Shown here: positions 1 through 9,207 of the stretch, one piece after another | How the letters are laid out: each line of letters opens with the position of its first letter | How positions within the stretch are numbered: position 1 is the stretch's first letter | Origin: Streptomyces sp. MRC013 | GTDB lineage: Bacteria; Actinomycetota; Actinomycetes; Streptomycetales; Streptomycetaceae | NCBI RefSeq assembly: GCF_023614235.1 | Contig: NZ_CP094264.1 | Coordinates: 3,906,001-3,970,000 of the forward strand | Length of the DNA: 64,000 nt | Direction of reading: 5' to 3' | Position numbers and translations under genes: made by a program | The notes under the pieces: model-generated | Told to the model about the DNA's origin: nothing | Databases searched by the model: none | The model's input: only the letters and a program-made list of their open reading frames with translations

Positions 1-977
1 GCTATCCAGTCCTCGGCACCCCGCATGGCCCACACCCGCGCCCGCGTACCGAGTGCCGCCGCGCTCTCGGCCCGCATGCCGGGACTGCCGGCCACGGCGA
101 TGTCGGTGACCCGCCCGGGCAGCCGGCGCGCGGCGAGCCCGCACACCACGGAGCCGTAGCTGTGGCAGAAGAGGGAGACGCGCGATCCGGCGGGCAGCAC
201 GCGGACCAGGGAGACCAGTCGCGCGGCCCCCTCGACGGCGAGCCGCCCGGTCGCCGCGTCCATCCCGACGCCGCTCGGCGCGGTGTAGTCGGCCCAGGCG
301 ATGACCGCGGTCCGCACGCCGGGCGCCGCCTCGCGCTCCGCGGCGTACAGGGATTTCGCCATTCCGTACGGGGCCGTGTACCGGCGGGCGGTCTTCTCGA
401 AGGTGAGTAGGTGCGTGTCGACGCCCGGCACGACCACCGAGACCCGCTCGGCGCGCTCGAGGTCGCCGAACACCTCCGCCACCCGGCCCTGCCCCGAGGG
501 GTCGAACGCGAGGATCCGGCGCCCGCCGGACAGGAGCGAGGAGAACCTGTGCGCCCGGCGCGCGGCCTCCTGACGACCGTCGGCGGAGAGCCGGCGGTCG
601 GCGGCGCGGGCGCGGTCGGCGGCGAGGGCGCGGCGGAGCGCCTGCCGGTTGGCGAGGTACCGCAGGATCACCGGTGCCCCGGCGAGGTTGCCGACGACGA
701 GCGGGTGCCTCCGGGCGAGCCGCACGCGCTGCGCCGGTGTGAGGGAGGCGAAGAAAGCGGTCACGGCCGCCGACGGTGACGCGGGGTCGGGAAGCGTGCG
801 GCCGCCGATCCGGTCGGCGCGCCACGACTCCGCTGCCGCGCTCCACGAGTCCGGTGGTGCGACGCGTACGCGGTGCGGGCCGGTCCAGCCCGTCGTCGCG
901 AGGAGGACGAGGACCACCGCGAGGGCCGACAGGGCCCGCCAGACGGTGAACGAGGGGGAGGCGATGGTGGGAGTCAC
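1..977 (-). CDS. DUF1023-type alpha/beta hydrolase, partial (3' end off window)
   Basis: Probable membrane-anchored or secreted alpha/beta hydrolase of the actinobacterial DUF1023 family; substrate unknown. The frame opens at GTG 977 (MTPTIASPSF), with an AAGGTG ribosome site about 10 nt upstream, and stays open to the window edge, so the C-terminus is missing. Residues about 9-28 form one hydrophobic segment (a signal anchor or signal peptide). The rest shows the family layout: a long N-terminal part containing NLAGAPVILRYLANRQ, then VVVPGVDTHL, and the nucleophile elbow FCHSYG around residue 275. The catalytic Asp/His would lie beyond the window. Product family is fairly sure, function is not. 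Confidence 0.75.
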   Translation of the reverse strand, partial: MTPTIASPSFTVWRALSALAVVLVLLATTGWTGPHRVRVAPPDSWSAAAESWRADRIGGRTLPDPASPSAAVTAFFASLTPAQRVRLARRHPLVVGNLAGAPVILRYLANRQALRRALAADRARAADRRLSADGRQEAARRAHRFSSLLSGGRRILAFDPSGQGRVAEVFGDLERAERVSVVVPGVDTHLLTFEKTARRYTAPYGMAKSLYAAEREAAPGVRTAVIAWADYTAPSGVGMDAATGRLAVEGAARLVSLVRVLPAGSRVSLFCHSYGSVVCGLAARRLPGRVTDIAVAGSPGMRAESAAALGTRARVWAMRGAEDWI

Positions 978-1128
978 TACGAGACACCTTAGGAGAGACC
1001 GCGCGGCCCCCACGCCAGGTGTGACGCAGATCATGGTTTGTGGTGCGCAACGAGGAAGGAGGGGATGCCCCCGCAGGTCGGGACCGTCCATCGCGGGCGA
1101 CGGGGGCGGCGGTCAGGCCCCGCCCTCC

Positions 1129-1540
1129 ACTACGGGAGGCCTGTTCTCCGTGACGTTCTGCAACGCCCCGACGGAGTTGCCGGGTGTGGCCGGCGGTCCG
1201 CAGCGGACCGTCATGCAGGTCGGCGGCCTGGGTACGGCGGTGCCCGGCGCCGCGATGTCCGCCGAGGTCGGCTCCGACTTCCCGGGCGACCGGAAGGACG
1301 GGGGCCTCCCGGTGCCGCCCGCGCCCGGACCGGAGCAGGCGGCGGAGTTCGGCACCGTTCTCCGGGGACCCGCCGAGGGCCCGGGGATGACGCCGGGCGC
1401 CCTGGACGCGATCACCGGGGTCGTCCACGACACGTTCACGTCCGGCATGGGAGCTCGGCCTCACCGCCGCCGGTGTCGTGGCGCTCGCCGCGGCCCTGGT
1501 CGCGACCTTGACCAAGCGCAGTGCCGACGGCCGGGGCCGG
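1129..1540 (+). pseudogene. Remnant of the C-terminal end of a DHA2-type MFS transporter
   Basis: No intact gene is present, but two frames read together match the tail of a drug/proton antiporter: VAGGPQRTVMQVGGLGTAV, then VMSAEV-like GAAMSAEVGSDFPGD, then MTPGALDAITGVVHDTF in one frame, continuing after a frameshift near 1448 as ELGLTAAGVVALAAALVATLTK in the next. The final piece is a typical last membrane helix followed by a basic tail. The N-terminal helices are absent and no start is visible, so this is a decayed fragment. Family assignment rests on remembered DHA2 tails. Confidence 0.6.
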
Positions 1541-1759
1541 CGGGGGCGGCGACCACATCCGACCGGCGGCACGGCCGGAACCCGGGGCCGCGGGCCCCGG
1601 CGCCTTCCTGGTGCCGGGGCCCGCGGCATGTCCACCCGAAGCCTCTTCCCTCACCCGTCCGAGTGGATCGAGCCGGGACCTCTTCCCTCCTGCGGTCACA
1701 CAACGTCAGGCTTGGGGCAGACATCGATACGGAGTGTCACGAATCGGGGGTTGATCCAC

Positions 1760-2149
1760 ATGCGCACGTTCTCAAGGCCCTTCTCCACCGCCGCGCTCGG
1801 GATGGCCGCGATCACCGTCGCCGCCCTGTCCACCTGCGCCCCGCCCGCCGACGCCGCGCCTCCCGCCCTCGGTCCGTGCGACAGCGGACAGCTCTGCCTG
1901 TGGGGGCGGGAGGGGTTCAAGGGCGAGCGGCGGACACACGAGCTGGCGACCACGGACGTCGACAGCTGCGTCGCGCTCCCCGCCGGCACCGCGGCGGCGG
2001 CGCTCGCCAACCGCACGGGGCGCCCCGTCACCACCTACCAGTCCGCCACCTGCGGGGAGACCGGGGAGTTCGAGACGTACCCGGGCAGCGGCACATGGGT
2101 GCCACGCTCGCCCTACCAGGTGAGGGCCTTCAAGATCTGGGAGAACTGA
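1760..2149 (+). CDS. Small secreted protein, peptidase-inhibitor I36-like
   Basis: 129-residue exported protein. ATG 1760 is preceded by GGGG about 9 nt upstream. Residues 1-30 are a Sec signal peptide (Arg near the N-terminus, hydrophobic core, cut after PADA-A). The mature part has four cysteines and the CDSGQLCLWGREGFKG pattern followed by TYQSATCGETG and a terminal FKIWEN, as in the small secreted crystallin-like/I36 family (SMPI-type metalloprotease inhibitors) common in Streptomyces. It stands alone between a pseudogene and the convergent aceE. Inhibitor activity is inferred from family only. Confidence 0.75.
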   Translation: MRTFSRPFSTAALGMAAITVAALSTCAPPADAAPPALGPCDSGQLCLWGREGFKGERRTHELATTDVDSCVALPAGTAAAALANRTGRPVTTYQSATCGETGEFETYPGSGTWVPRSPYQVRAFKIWEN

Positions 2150-2244
2150 TGCCGGGCCCGCACCGCCGGCCGCCCCGTGCGCCGCACCCTGGGGGAGGGC
2201 CGGGGGACGGGGCGCCGGAACGCCCCGTCCCCCGGTGGCGTACC

Positions 2245-4991
2245 TTAGGCGTCGCCGCCCGCCGGACCCGGATCGGCCGCCGACACATCCAGCAGCCGGT
2301 AGCGGTCCACCGCCTGCTTCGGCGCGGAACGGTCCACCTTCCCCAGTCGCGCCAGCTCCGTCAGCACGCCCAGCACGATCGACTGCGCGTCGATGTGGAA
2401 GTGCCGACGGGCAGCGCCGCGCGTGTCCGCGAAGCCGAAGCCGTCCGCACCGAGCGAGTTGTACGGACCAGGCACCCAGCGCGAGATCTGGTCCGGGACC
2501 GACCGCATCCAGTCGGAGACGGCCAGGAAGGGGCCCTCGGCAGCCGACAGCTTCCGCGTCACGTACGGAACGCGGGCCTCCTCGTCGGGATGCAGCAGGT
2601 TGTACTCCTCGGCCTCCACCGCGTCGCGGCGCAGCTCGTTCCAGGACGTCACCGACCACACGTCCGCGCGGACGTCCCACTCCTCGGCCAGGATCCGCTG
2701 CGCCTCCACGGCCCAGGGGACGGCCACGCCGGACGCCATGATCTGCGCCGGCACCGAGCCGGCCCCGCCGGTGCGGAACAGGTGGACGCCCCTGACGATG
2801 CCGTCCACATCGACGTCCGCCGGCTCCGCCGGGTGCTGGATCGGCTCGTTGTAGACCGTCAGGTAGTAGAAGACGTCCTCTCCGTGAGGGTGCTCCTGCG
2901 ACGAGCCGTACATCCGCCGCAGCCCGTCCTTGACGATGTGCGCGATCTCGTACCCGAAGGCCGGGTCGTAGGCGACGCACGCCGGGTTGGTGGAGGCCAG
3001 CAGATGGGAGTGGCCGTCCGCGTGCTGCAGGCCCTCACCGGTGAGCGTCGTCCGGCCGGCGGTCGCACCCAGCACGAAGCCGCGCGCCAGCTGGTCGGCC
3101 ATCTGCCAGAACTGGTCACCGGTCCGCTGGAAACCGAACATCGAGTAGAAGACGTACACGGGGATGAGCGGTTCGCCGTGCGTGGCGTACGCCGACCCGG
3201 CCGCGATCAGCGACGCCGTGCAGCCCGCCTCCGAGATGCCGTCGTGCAGCATCTGCCCGGTCGGCGACTCCTTGTACGCGAGCAGCAGCTCCCGGTCCAC
3301 CGACTCGTACTGCTGGCCCAGCGGGTTGTAGATCTTGGCGCTCGGGAAGAACGAGTCCATACCGAAGGTCCGGTACTCGTCGGGCGCGATCAGCACGAAC
3401 CGCTTGCCGATCTCCTTGTCCCGCATCAGGTCCTTCAGCAGCCGCACGAACGCCATCGTCGTCGCGATCGACTGCTGCCCCGACCCCTTCTTCACCGCCG
3501 CGTACGCCCTGTCGTCGGGCAGCACCAGCGGCTTCGACCGCACGACCCGCGTCGGGACGTACCCGCCCAGCGCCTTGCGCCTGTCGTGCATGTACTGGAT
3601 CTCCTCCGACTCCCGGCCGGGGTGGTAGTACGGCGGCAGGCCGGACTCCAGCTCGCTGTCGGGGATCGGCAGGTGCAGGCGGTCACGGAAGCGCTTCAGG
3701 TCGTCGACCGTCAGCTTCTTCATCTGGTGCGTGGCGTTGCGGCCCTCGAAGTTCGGGCCGAGCGTCCAGCCCTTGACCGTCTGGGCCAGGATCACCGTCG
3801 GCTGGCCCTTGTGCGCCTTGGCCGCCGCGTACGCCGCGTAGATCTTCCGGTGGTCGTGGCCGCCGCGGCCCAGGTGGAGCAGCTGCCGGTCGGTCATGCC
3901 CTCGACCATCGCGCGCAGCCGGTGGTCGTCGCCGAAGAAGTGCTCCCTGATGTACGCGCCGGACTCCGTCGCGTACGTCTGGAACTGCCCGTCCGGCGTG
4001 GTGTTCATCCTGTTGACCAGGATGCCGTCGCGGTCCTGGGCGAGGAGCGGGTCCCAGGAGCGGTCCCAGATCAACTTGATCACGTTCCAGCCGGCACCCC
4101 GGAAGACCGACTCCAGCTCCTGGATGATCTTCCCGTTGCCCCGGACCGGACCGTCGAGGCGCTGGAGGTTGCAGTTGACGACGAACGTCAGGTTGTCGAG
4201 GCCCTCGCGCGCAGCCAGGGTGAGCTGGCCCAGCGACTCGGGCTCGTCCATCTCGCCGTCGCCCAGGAACGCCCACACGTGCGACCGGGACGTGTCCGCG
4301 ATGCCGCGGGCCTGCATGTACCGGTTCATCCGAGCCTGGTAGATCGCACTCAGCGGACCCAGGCCCATGGAGACCGTCGGGAACTCCCAGAAGTCCGGCA
4401 TCAGCCGGGGGTGCGGATACGACGACAGGCCGTCGGGGTACTTCGACCTCTCCTGGCGGAAGCCGTCCAGCTGCGCCTCGCTCAACCGGTCCAGGAGGAA
4501 GGCGCGGGCGTAGATGCCGGGGAGGCGTGGCCCTGGAAGAAGATCTGGTCGCCGCCGTCCCCCTCGTCCTTGCCGCGGAAGAAGTGGTTGAAGCCCACGT
4601 CGTACAGGGAGGCGGAGGAGGCGAAGGTGGCGATGTGCCCGCCGACGCCGACCCCCGGCCGCTGCGCGCGCGAGACCATGACGGCCGCGTTCCAGCGCGT
4701 CGCGTTGAGGATCCTGCGCTCGATCTCCTCGTTGCCGGGGAAGAAGGGCTCGTCCTTGGTGGCGATGGTGTTGACGTAGTCCGTGCTGCGCATCTCGGGT
4801 ACGGCCACCCGCTTCTCGCGGGCGCGCTCGATCAGGCGGAGCATCAGGTAACGAGCCCGCTCCCGCCCCCGCTCGTCGACGGCGGCGTCGAGGGAGTCGA
4901 GCCATTCCCGGGTCTCCTCCGGATCGAAGTCCGGGACCTGACTGGGAAGGCCGCCAATGATGATCGGGTTGCGATCGGATCCGGAAGCCAC
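2245..4991 (-). CDS. aceE: Pyruvate dehydrogenase E1 component (homodimeric type), single-base frameshift
   Basis: Thiamin-diphosphate E1 subunit of the pyruvate dehydrogenase complex: decarboxylates pyruvate and acetylates E2 lipoyl groups. The start is GTG 4991 ([14 protein letters not shown]) with GAAGGA 8 nt upstream. Restoring the frame gives about 915 residues, the normal AceE length. The ThDP signature [11 protein letters not shown]...[11 protein letters not shown] lies near residues 243-280. The reading frame breaks at residue about 157: after FFQGHASP the next codons should read GIYARAF, but one base is missing in the run at 4517-4522, and the protein continues perfectly in the next frame. 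Everything else is conserved, so a sequencing error is the likelier cause; if real, this copy is dead. Confidence 0.95.
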
Positions 4992-5290
4992 GCTGTTCCT
5001 TCGCTGTTCGAAGTGTCTACGGGTGATGACGTGCGGGGTGGGGTGTCGGCTTTGCGGTCGCGTAGCCACCATCGTCTACCCCGTGGGCGCCCACGTCATC
5101 TTTACCGAGAGGTAACCGGCCGCCGCCGGCCGGAGCCCCGGGGCGCGCCCCGGCGGAGCGCGGTGCGCGCAACCCCCTAAAGTGGGTCAAGAGGGGTGGC
5201 GGGTGTCATGGCCGCGGGAAGGCGGGTACCCGGAGTTGCGGCAGGACGGCCCCAAAAGTCACCGTTTCGGCGGTCTGGGTCGCCGGGTAC

Positions 5291-5319
5291 TTGCGCGATC
5301 CGTCCAGCACGTGTGGACT
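5291..5319 (+). promoter_or_regulatory. Possible promoter with an overlapping near-palindrome
   Basis: TTGCGC at 5291-5296 and TGGACT at 5314-5319 with a 17-bp spacer sit 66 bp ahead of the DUF3052 start. The spacer and -10 overlap the near-palindrome GTCCAGCACGTGTGGAC (5302-5318), which could be a regulator site. Only sequence resemblance supports this. Confidence 0.3.
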
Positions 5320-5384
5320 ACGCCCAATGCCACGCGTACGCGCGCGGCCCGAGCACTTTCCCATTCATGATCAGGAGGCAAGCC

Positions 5385-5822
5385 GTGAGCGCGACCGCGG
5401 ACCACGCGGAGGAGCGGACCAACCCGGCCGCAAGGCTGGGGTTCGAGCCCGGACAGGTGGTCCAGGAGATCGGCTACGACGACGACGTCGAGCAGGAACT
5501 CCGTGAGGACATCGAGGCTGTCATCGGCCAGGAGCTCGTCGACGAGGACTACGACGACGTCGCCGACGTCGTACTGCTGTGGTTCCGCGACGAGGACGGC
5601 GACCTCACGGACGCGCTGGTGGACGCCATCGGCCTGATTGAGGAAGGCGGCCAGATCTGGCTGATGACGCCCAAGACCGGGCGTGACGGCTACGTCGAGC
5701 CCAGCGACATCAACGAGGCCGCCCAGACCGCCGGCCTCTCCCAGACCCGGAGCATCAACGCGGGCAAGGACTGGGTCGGCAGCCGCCTGGTCAGCCCCAA
5801 GGCGGGCAAGCCCAAGCGCTGA
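5385..5822 (+). CDS. DUF3052 family protein
   Basis: 145-residue soluble acidic protein of the actinobacterial DUF3052 family. GTG 5385 is chosen because AGGAGG lies 7 nt upstream and the product then starts MSATADHAEERTNPAARLG, as in relatives. Visible conserved parts are GFEPGQVVQEIGYDDDVE, a cluster of Glu/Asp, LLWFRDEDGDLTDALVDA and IWLMTPKTGRDGYVEPSDI. It lies divergent from aceE and ahead of the peroxiredoxin gene, a core actinobacterial neighbourhood. A hairpin terminator follows. Molecular function is not known. Confidence 0.9.
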   Translation: MSATADHAEERTNPAARLGFEPGQVVQEIGYDDDVEQELREDIEAVIGQELVDEDYDDVADVVLLWFRDEDGDLTDALVDAIGLIEEGGQIWLMTPKTGRDGYVEPSDINEAAQTAGLSQTRSINAGKDWVGSRLVSPKAGKPKR

Positions 5823-5841
5823 CCGCCGGCTCCCACGGCCG

Positions 5842-5872
5842 GGGCCCCCGCCGAGTACATCGGCGGGGGCCC
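5842..5872 (+). terminator. Strong hairpin terminator after the DUF3052 gene
   Basis: Perfect 13-bp stem (5842-5854 with 5860-5872) closing a 5-nt loop, 20 nt after the stop codon. It has no T-tract, which is normal for Streptomyces. The -10-like TAGGCT (5879-5884) of the following peroxiredoxin gene comes straight after it. Confidence 0.75.
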
Positions 5873-5924
5873 GTTGCGTAGGCTGGGGCCCCAGCGATCC
5901 GCCCACCGAAGGGATGCTTCTGCC

Positions 5925-6383
5925 ATGGCGATCGAGGTCGGCACCAAGGCCCCGGACTTCGAAGTGAAGGACAACCACGGACGCACCGTGCGGCTCGGCG
6001 ACTTCCGCGGCGAGAAGAACGTCGTGCTGCTCTTCTACCCGTTCGCGTTCACCGGTGTCTGCACCGGCGAGCTGTGCGCCCTGCGGGACCAGCTGCCGCG
6101 CTTCGTCAACGAGGACACCCAGCTGCTGGCCGTCTCCAACGACTCCATCCACACCCTGCGCGTCTTCGCCGAGCAGGAGGGCCTGGAGTACCCGCTCCTG
6201 TCGGACTTCTGGCCGCACGGCGAGGTCTCCCGCGCCTACGGCGTCTTCGACGAGGAGAAGGGCTGCGCGGTCCGCGGCACCTTCATCATCGACAAGGAGG
6301 GCGTCGTGCGCTGGACGGTCGTCAACGGCCTCCCCGACGCCCGCGACCTCAACGACTACGTCAGGGCCCTCGACGCCCTCTGA
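5925..6383 (+). CDS. Peroxiredoxin, AhpE-like
   Basis: 152-residue thiol peroxidase of the AhpC/TSA fold that reduces hydrogen peroxide and organic peroxides in the cytoplasm. ATG 5925 gives MAIEVGTKAPDFEV, the usual N-terminus. The peroxidatic site is FTGVCTGELC, with Cys46 in the T-x-x-C context and a second Cys51; a later cysteine (EKGCAVRGTF) is in the family position. TAGGCT at 5879-5884 may be its -10 box. It is separated from DUF3052 by a terminator and precedes the Ter locus, so it is probably its own unit. Confidence 0.9.
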   Translation: MAIEVGTKAPDFEVKDNHGRTVRLGDFRGEKNVVLLFYPFAFTGVCTGELCALRDQLPRFVNEDTQLLAVSNDSIHTLRVFAEQEGLEYPLLSDFWPHGEVSRAYGVFDEEKGCAVRGTFIIDKEGVVRWTVVNGLPDARDLNDYVRALDAL

Positions 6384-6485
6384 TGCCGCCGGGGCACGGA
6401 GCGGCCCCTGCGGCGGCCGGGCCCCGCGCCCGCGCGTACGCCGTCCGAAACACCTGATTCATCGGTGCAAGAGCGTGCCCGGGGT

Positions 6486-6513
6486 GGGAACCCCTCACTA
6501 GGATCCAGTCGTT
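6486..6513 (+). promoter_or_regulatory. ECF-sigma-like promoter ahead of terD
   Basis: GGGAACC (6486-6492), a 17-bp spacer, then CGTT (6510-6513), 57 bp ahead of the first terD start. The same GGGAACC-N17-CGTW arrangement occurs before the aldolase gene at 11021-11048. GGGAAC/CGT boxes are typical of Streptomyces ECF sigma factors. A vegetative -10 (TAGGAT, 6499-6504) overlaps as an alternative. Confidence 0.45.
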
Positions 6514-6569
6514 GATCCGATGCCAACGCACGACGGGGGCGCTGCCCCTGGAAACCAATGGAGGGACTC

Positions 6570-7145
6570 GTGGGAGTCAGCCTCAGCAAGGGCGGCAACG
6601 TCTCGCTGACCAAGGCCGCGCCCAACCTGACCGCGGTCACGGTCGGTCTCGGCTGGGACGTCCGCACCACCACCGGTACGGACTTCGACCTGGACGCGAG
6701 CGCTCTGCTGCTGAACGCCCAGGGCAAGGTCGCCACCGACGGCAACTTCGTCTTCTTCAACAACCTGAAGAGCCCGGACGGCTCCGTCGAGCACACCGGC
6801 GACAACCTCACCGGTGAGGGCGAGGGCGACGACGAGCAGATCAAGGTCAACCTCGCGACCGTCCCGGCCGACGTCGACAAGATCGTCTTCCCGGTCTCGA
6901 TCTACGACGCCGAGACCCGCCAGCAGTCCTTCGGCCAGGTGCGCAACGCGTTCATCCGCGTCGTGAACCAGGCCGACGGCCAGGAGCTGGCCCGCTACGA
7001 CCTGAGCGAGGACGCCTCGACGGAGACGGCGATGGTCTTCGGCGAGCTGTACCGCCACGGCGCGGAGTGGAAGTTCCGCGCCATCGGTCAGGGCTACGCC
7101 TCCGGCCTGCGCGGCATCGCGCAGGACTTCGGCGTGAACGTCTGA
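6570..7145 (+). CDS. TerD family stress/tellurium-resistance protein (copy 1)
   Basis: 191 residues, the full TerD length. GTG 6570 follows GGAGGGA by 4-5 nt and gives [15 protein letters not shown]. TerD proteins bind calcium and work in a membrane-linked stress-response complex with TerC-type proteins. Visible are the acidic metal-site segments [29 protein letters not shown] and [12 protein letters not shown], and the C-terminal [15 protein letters not shown] and [14 protein letters not shown] blocks. A very similar second copy follows 138 bp downstream after a hairpin. Cargo and ligand specificity are not shown by sequence. Confidence 0.93.
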   Translation: MGVSLSKGGNVSLTKAAPNLTAVTVGLGWDVRTTTGTDFDLDASALLLNAQGKVATDGNFVFFNNLKSPDGSVEHTGDNLTGEGEGDDEQIKVNLATVPADVDKIVFPVSIYDAETRQQSFGQVRNAFIRVVNQADGQELARYDLSEDASTETAMVFGELYRHGAEWKFRAIGQGYASGLRGIAQDFGVNV

Positions 7146-7161
7146 GTCGTACCGCAGCTCC

Positions 7162-7196
7162 GTCCGGCGCCGCACCCGTCCGGTGCGGCGCCGGAC
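7162..7196 (+). terminator. Hairpin between the two terD copies
   Basis: Perfect 14-bp stem (7162-7175 with 7183-7196) and a 7-nt loop, 16 nt after the first terD stop. It may stop or attenuate transcription into the second terD, making their expression unequal. Confidence 0.65.
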
Positions 7197-7283
7197 GCGC
7201 ACTCTCACACCGCGCGGCGCACGGGCCACCGCGCGGCACACGGACGCACGTCACGCAGCACGTCACCGGGGAGGATCATCGTC

Positions 7284-7859
7284 ATGGGCGTCACGCTCGC
7301 CAAGGGAGGCAACGTCTCCCTCTCCAAGGCCGCACCCGACCTGACCCAGGTGCTGGTCGGACTCGGCTGGGACGCGCGCTCCACCACCGGAGCGCCCTTC
7401 GACCTCGACGCCAGTGCGCTGCTCTGCCGGTCGGGCAGGGTCCTCGGCGACGAGTGGTTCGTCTTCTACAACAACCTCACCAGCCCCGACGGCTCCGTCC
7501 AGCACACCGGTGACAACCTCACCGGCGAGGGCGACGGCGACGACGAGTCCCTCGTCGTCGACCTGGGCAAGGTCCCCGCCCACTGCGACAAGATCGTCTT
7601 CCCGGTCTCGATCCACGAGGCCGACAACCGCGGCCAGACGTTCGGCCAGGTCAGCAACGCGTTCATCCGTGTCGTGAACCAGGCCGACGGCCAGGAGCTG
7701 GCCCGCTACGACCTGAGCGAGGACGCCTCGACGGAGACGGCGATGATCTTCGGCGAGCTGTACCGCTACGGCGGCGAATGGAAGTTCCGGGCCGTGGGCC
7801 AGGGGTACGCGTCCGGTCTCCGGGGCATCGCTCTAGACTTCGGGGTCAATGTTTCCTAA
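7284..7859 (+). CDS. TerD family stress/tellurium-resistance protein (copy 2)
   Basis: 191-residue paralogue of the preceding gene. ATG 7284 has GGGGAGG about 8 nt upstream. It keeps the same metal-site blocks ([35 protein letters not shown]) and its last third is nearly identical at DNA level (for example around 7660-7740 against 6950-7030), a sign of recent duplication or gene conversion. It differs by two cysteines (LLCRSG and AHCDK) not found in copy 1. The DUF475 membrane gene follows 100 bp on and probably shares its transcript. Confidence 0.93.
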   Translation: MGVTLAKGGNVSLSKAAPDLTQVLVGLGWDARSTTGAPFDLDASALLCRSGRVLGDEWFVFYNNLTSPDGSVQHTGDNLTGEGDGDDESLVVDLGKVPAHCDKIVFPVSIHEADNRGQTFGQVSNAFIRVVNQADGQELARYDLSEDASTETAMIFGELYRYGGEWKFRAVGQGYASGLRGIALDFGVNVS

Positions 7860-7959
7860 AGCTCGTCCCAGGGTTCTTTCAAGTCCCGGCGCACTCGGCG
7901 CGGAGGAGACCCTCCCGCAGGCCTCGTCCGGGGGGACCCCCAACACGATTGGGTAGTCA

Positions 7960-9093
7960 GTGGTTCTGAAAACCTTCGGCTGGTCGTTCGCCGTCACGGC
8001 GCTCGGCCTCGCTTTCGCCGCCTGGCAGTGGGGGTGGGAGGCGTTCGGGATCGTACTGATCCTGTCGATCCTCGAGATCTCCCTCTCCTTCGACAACGCG
8101 GTCGTCAACGCCGGAATCCTCAAGAAGATGAACGCCTTCTGGCAGAAGATCTTCCTGACGATCGGCATCCTGATCGCGGTGTTCGGCATGCGGCTGGTCT
8201 TCCCGGTCGTCATCGTCGCGATCAGTGCCAAGGTCGGTCCGATCGAGGCCGTGCAGCTGGCGCTCGACAAGCCGGAGCAGTACGAGAACCTGGTCACCGA
8301 CGCGCACGCGGCCATCGCCGCCTTCGGCGGCATGTTCCTGCTGATGATCTTCCTCGACTTCGTCTTCGAGGAGCGCGAGCACAAGTGGCTGGCCTGGCTG
8401 GAGCGGCCGCTCGCCAAGCTGGGCAAGATCGACATGCTGTCGGTCTGCATCGCGCTCATCATCCTCCTCGTCACCGCGGTCACCTTCGCCACCGAGGCGC
8501 ACACCAGCACCGGCCACGCCGACAAGTCCGCCACGGTGCTGCTCTCCGGCATCGCCGGCCTGATCACCTACCTGGTCGTCGGCGGCCTGTCCGGCTACTT
8601 CGAGAACAAGCTCGAGGAAGAGGAGGAGAAGGAGCACGAGGAGGAGGAGAAGGCCAAGCAGCAGGGCAGGCAGGTCTCCGCGGTCGGCCTCGCCGGCAAG
8701 GCCGCGTTCTTCCTCTTCCTGTACCTGGAAGTCCTCGACGCCTCGTTCTCCTTCGACGGCGTCATCGGTGCCTTCGCCATCACCAACCACATCTTCTGGA
8801 TGGCGCTCGGCCTCGGCATCGGCGCCATGTACGTCCGGTCGCTCACCGTCTACCTGGTCCGCGAGGGCACGCTCGACGACTACGTCTACCTGGAGCACGG
8901 CGCCCACTACGCCATCGGCGCCCTCGCCGCGATCCTCCTGGTCACTATCGAGCACGAGATCAGCGAGGTCGTCACCGGCTCCATCGGCGTCCTCCTCATC
9001 GCCGCCTCCTTCCTCTCCTCGGTCCGCCGCAACAAGCGCGCCGGAGCGGCCGGGGGCCCCGGGGAGAGGGCCGGGGTCTCGTCCGGAGTGTGA
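7960..9093 (+). CDS. DUF475/TerC-like integral membrane protein
   Basis: 377-residue polytopic membrane protein starting at GTG 7960 (MVLKTFGWSF). TerC-superfamily proteins partner TerD proteins at the membrane and some export metal ions. The two hallmark membrane motifs are present, SLSFDNAVVNAGIL near residue 45 and ASFSFDGVIGAF near 265, each with the paired acidic residue. A long charged cytoplasmic loop (about residues 218-240, a run of Glu/Lys) separates the two halves. Its place after two terD genes supports a shared Ter complex. Metal specificity cannot be read from sequence. Confidence 0.9.
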   Translation: MVLKTFGWSFAVTALGLAFAAWQWGWEAFGIVLILSILEISLSFDNAVVNAGILKKMNAFWQKIFLTIGILIAVFGMRLVFPVVIVAISAKVGPIEAVQLALDKPEQYENLVTDAHAAIAAFGGMFLLMIFLDFVFEEREHKWLAWLERPLAKLGKIDMLSVCIALIILLVTAVTFATEAHTSTGHADKSATVLLSGIAGLITYLVVGGLSGYFENKLEEEEEKEHEEEEKAKQQGRQVSAVGLAGKAAFFLFLYLEVLDASFSFDGVIGAFAITNHIFWMALGLGIGAMYVRSLTVYLVREGTLDDYVYLEHGAHYAIGALAAILLVTIEHEISEVVTGSIGVLLIAASFLSSVRRNKRAGAAGGPGERAGVSSGV

Positions 9094-9148
9094 CGACCAC
9101 TGCATGAGACCGGGGTGTGACCACTCCGGTGATGCGGAACGCTTCTGA

Positions 9149-9180
9149 GCGGGGCGGCCGGGTGCTCCCGACCGCCCCGC
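9149..9180 (+). terminator. Hairpin terminator after the DUF475 gene
   Basis: Outer 9-bp stem (9149-9157 with 9172-9180), one mismatch, inner CGGG/CCCG stem and a TGCT loop, 56 nt after the stop codon. Confidence 0.65.
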
Positions 9181-9207
9181 CGCGCATCCGGACACCTTGG
9201 GGGTGGC

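Noticed and set aside
649..4779. Very long open frame on the plus strand across the aceE gene
   Set aside because: It is the antisense shadow of the high-GC minus-strand gene; only the MFS-like piece near 1129-1540 and nothing else in it shows conserved features.
6486..6513. Sigma-R (GGGAAT-N16-CGTT) promoter for terD
   Set aside because: The boxes are similar but the first ends in AACC and the spacer is 17; a different ECF factor fits better because the aldolase operon has the same variant.
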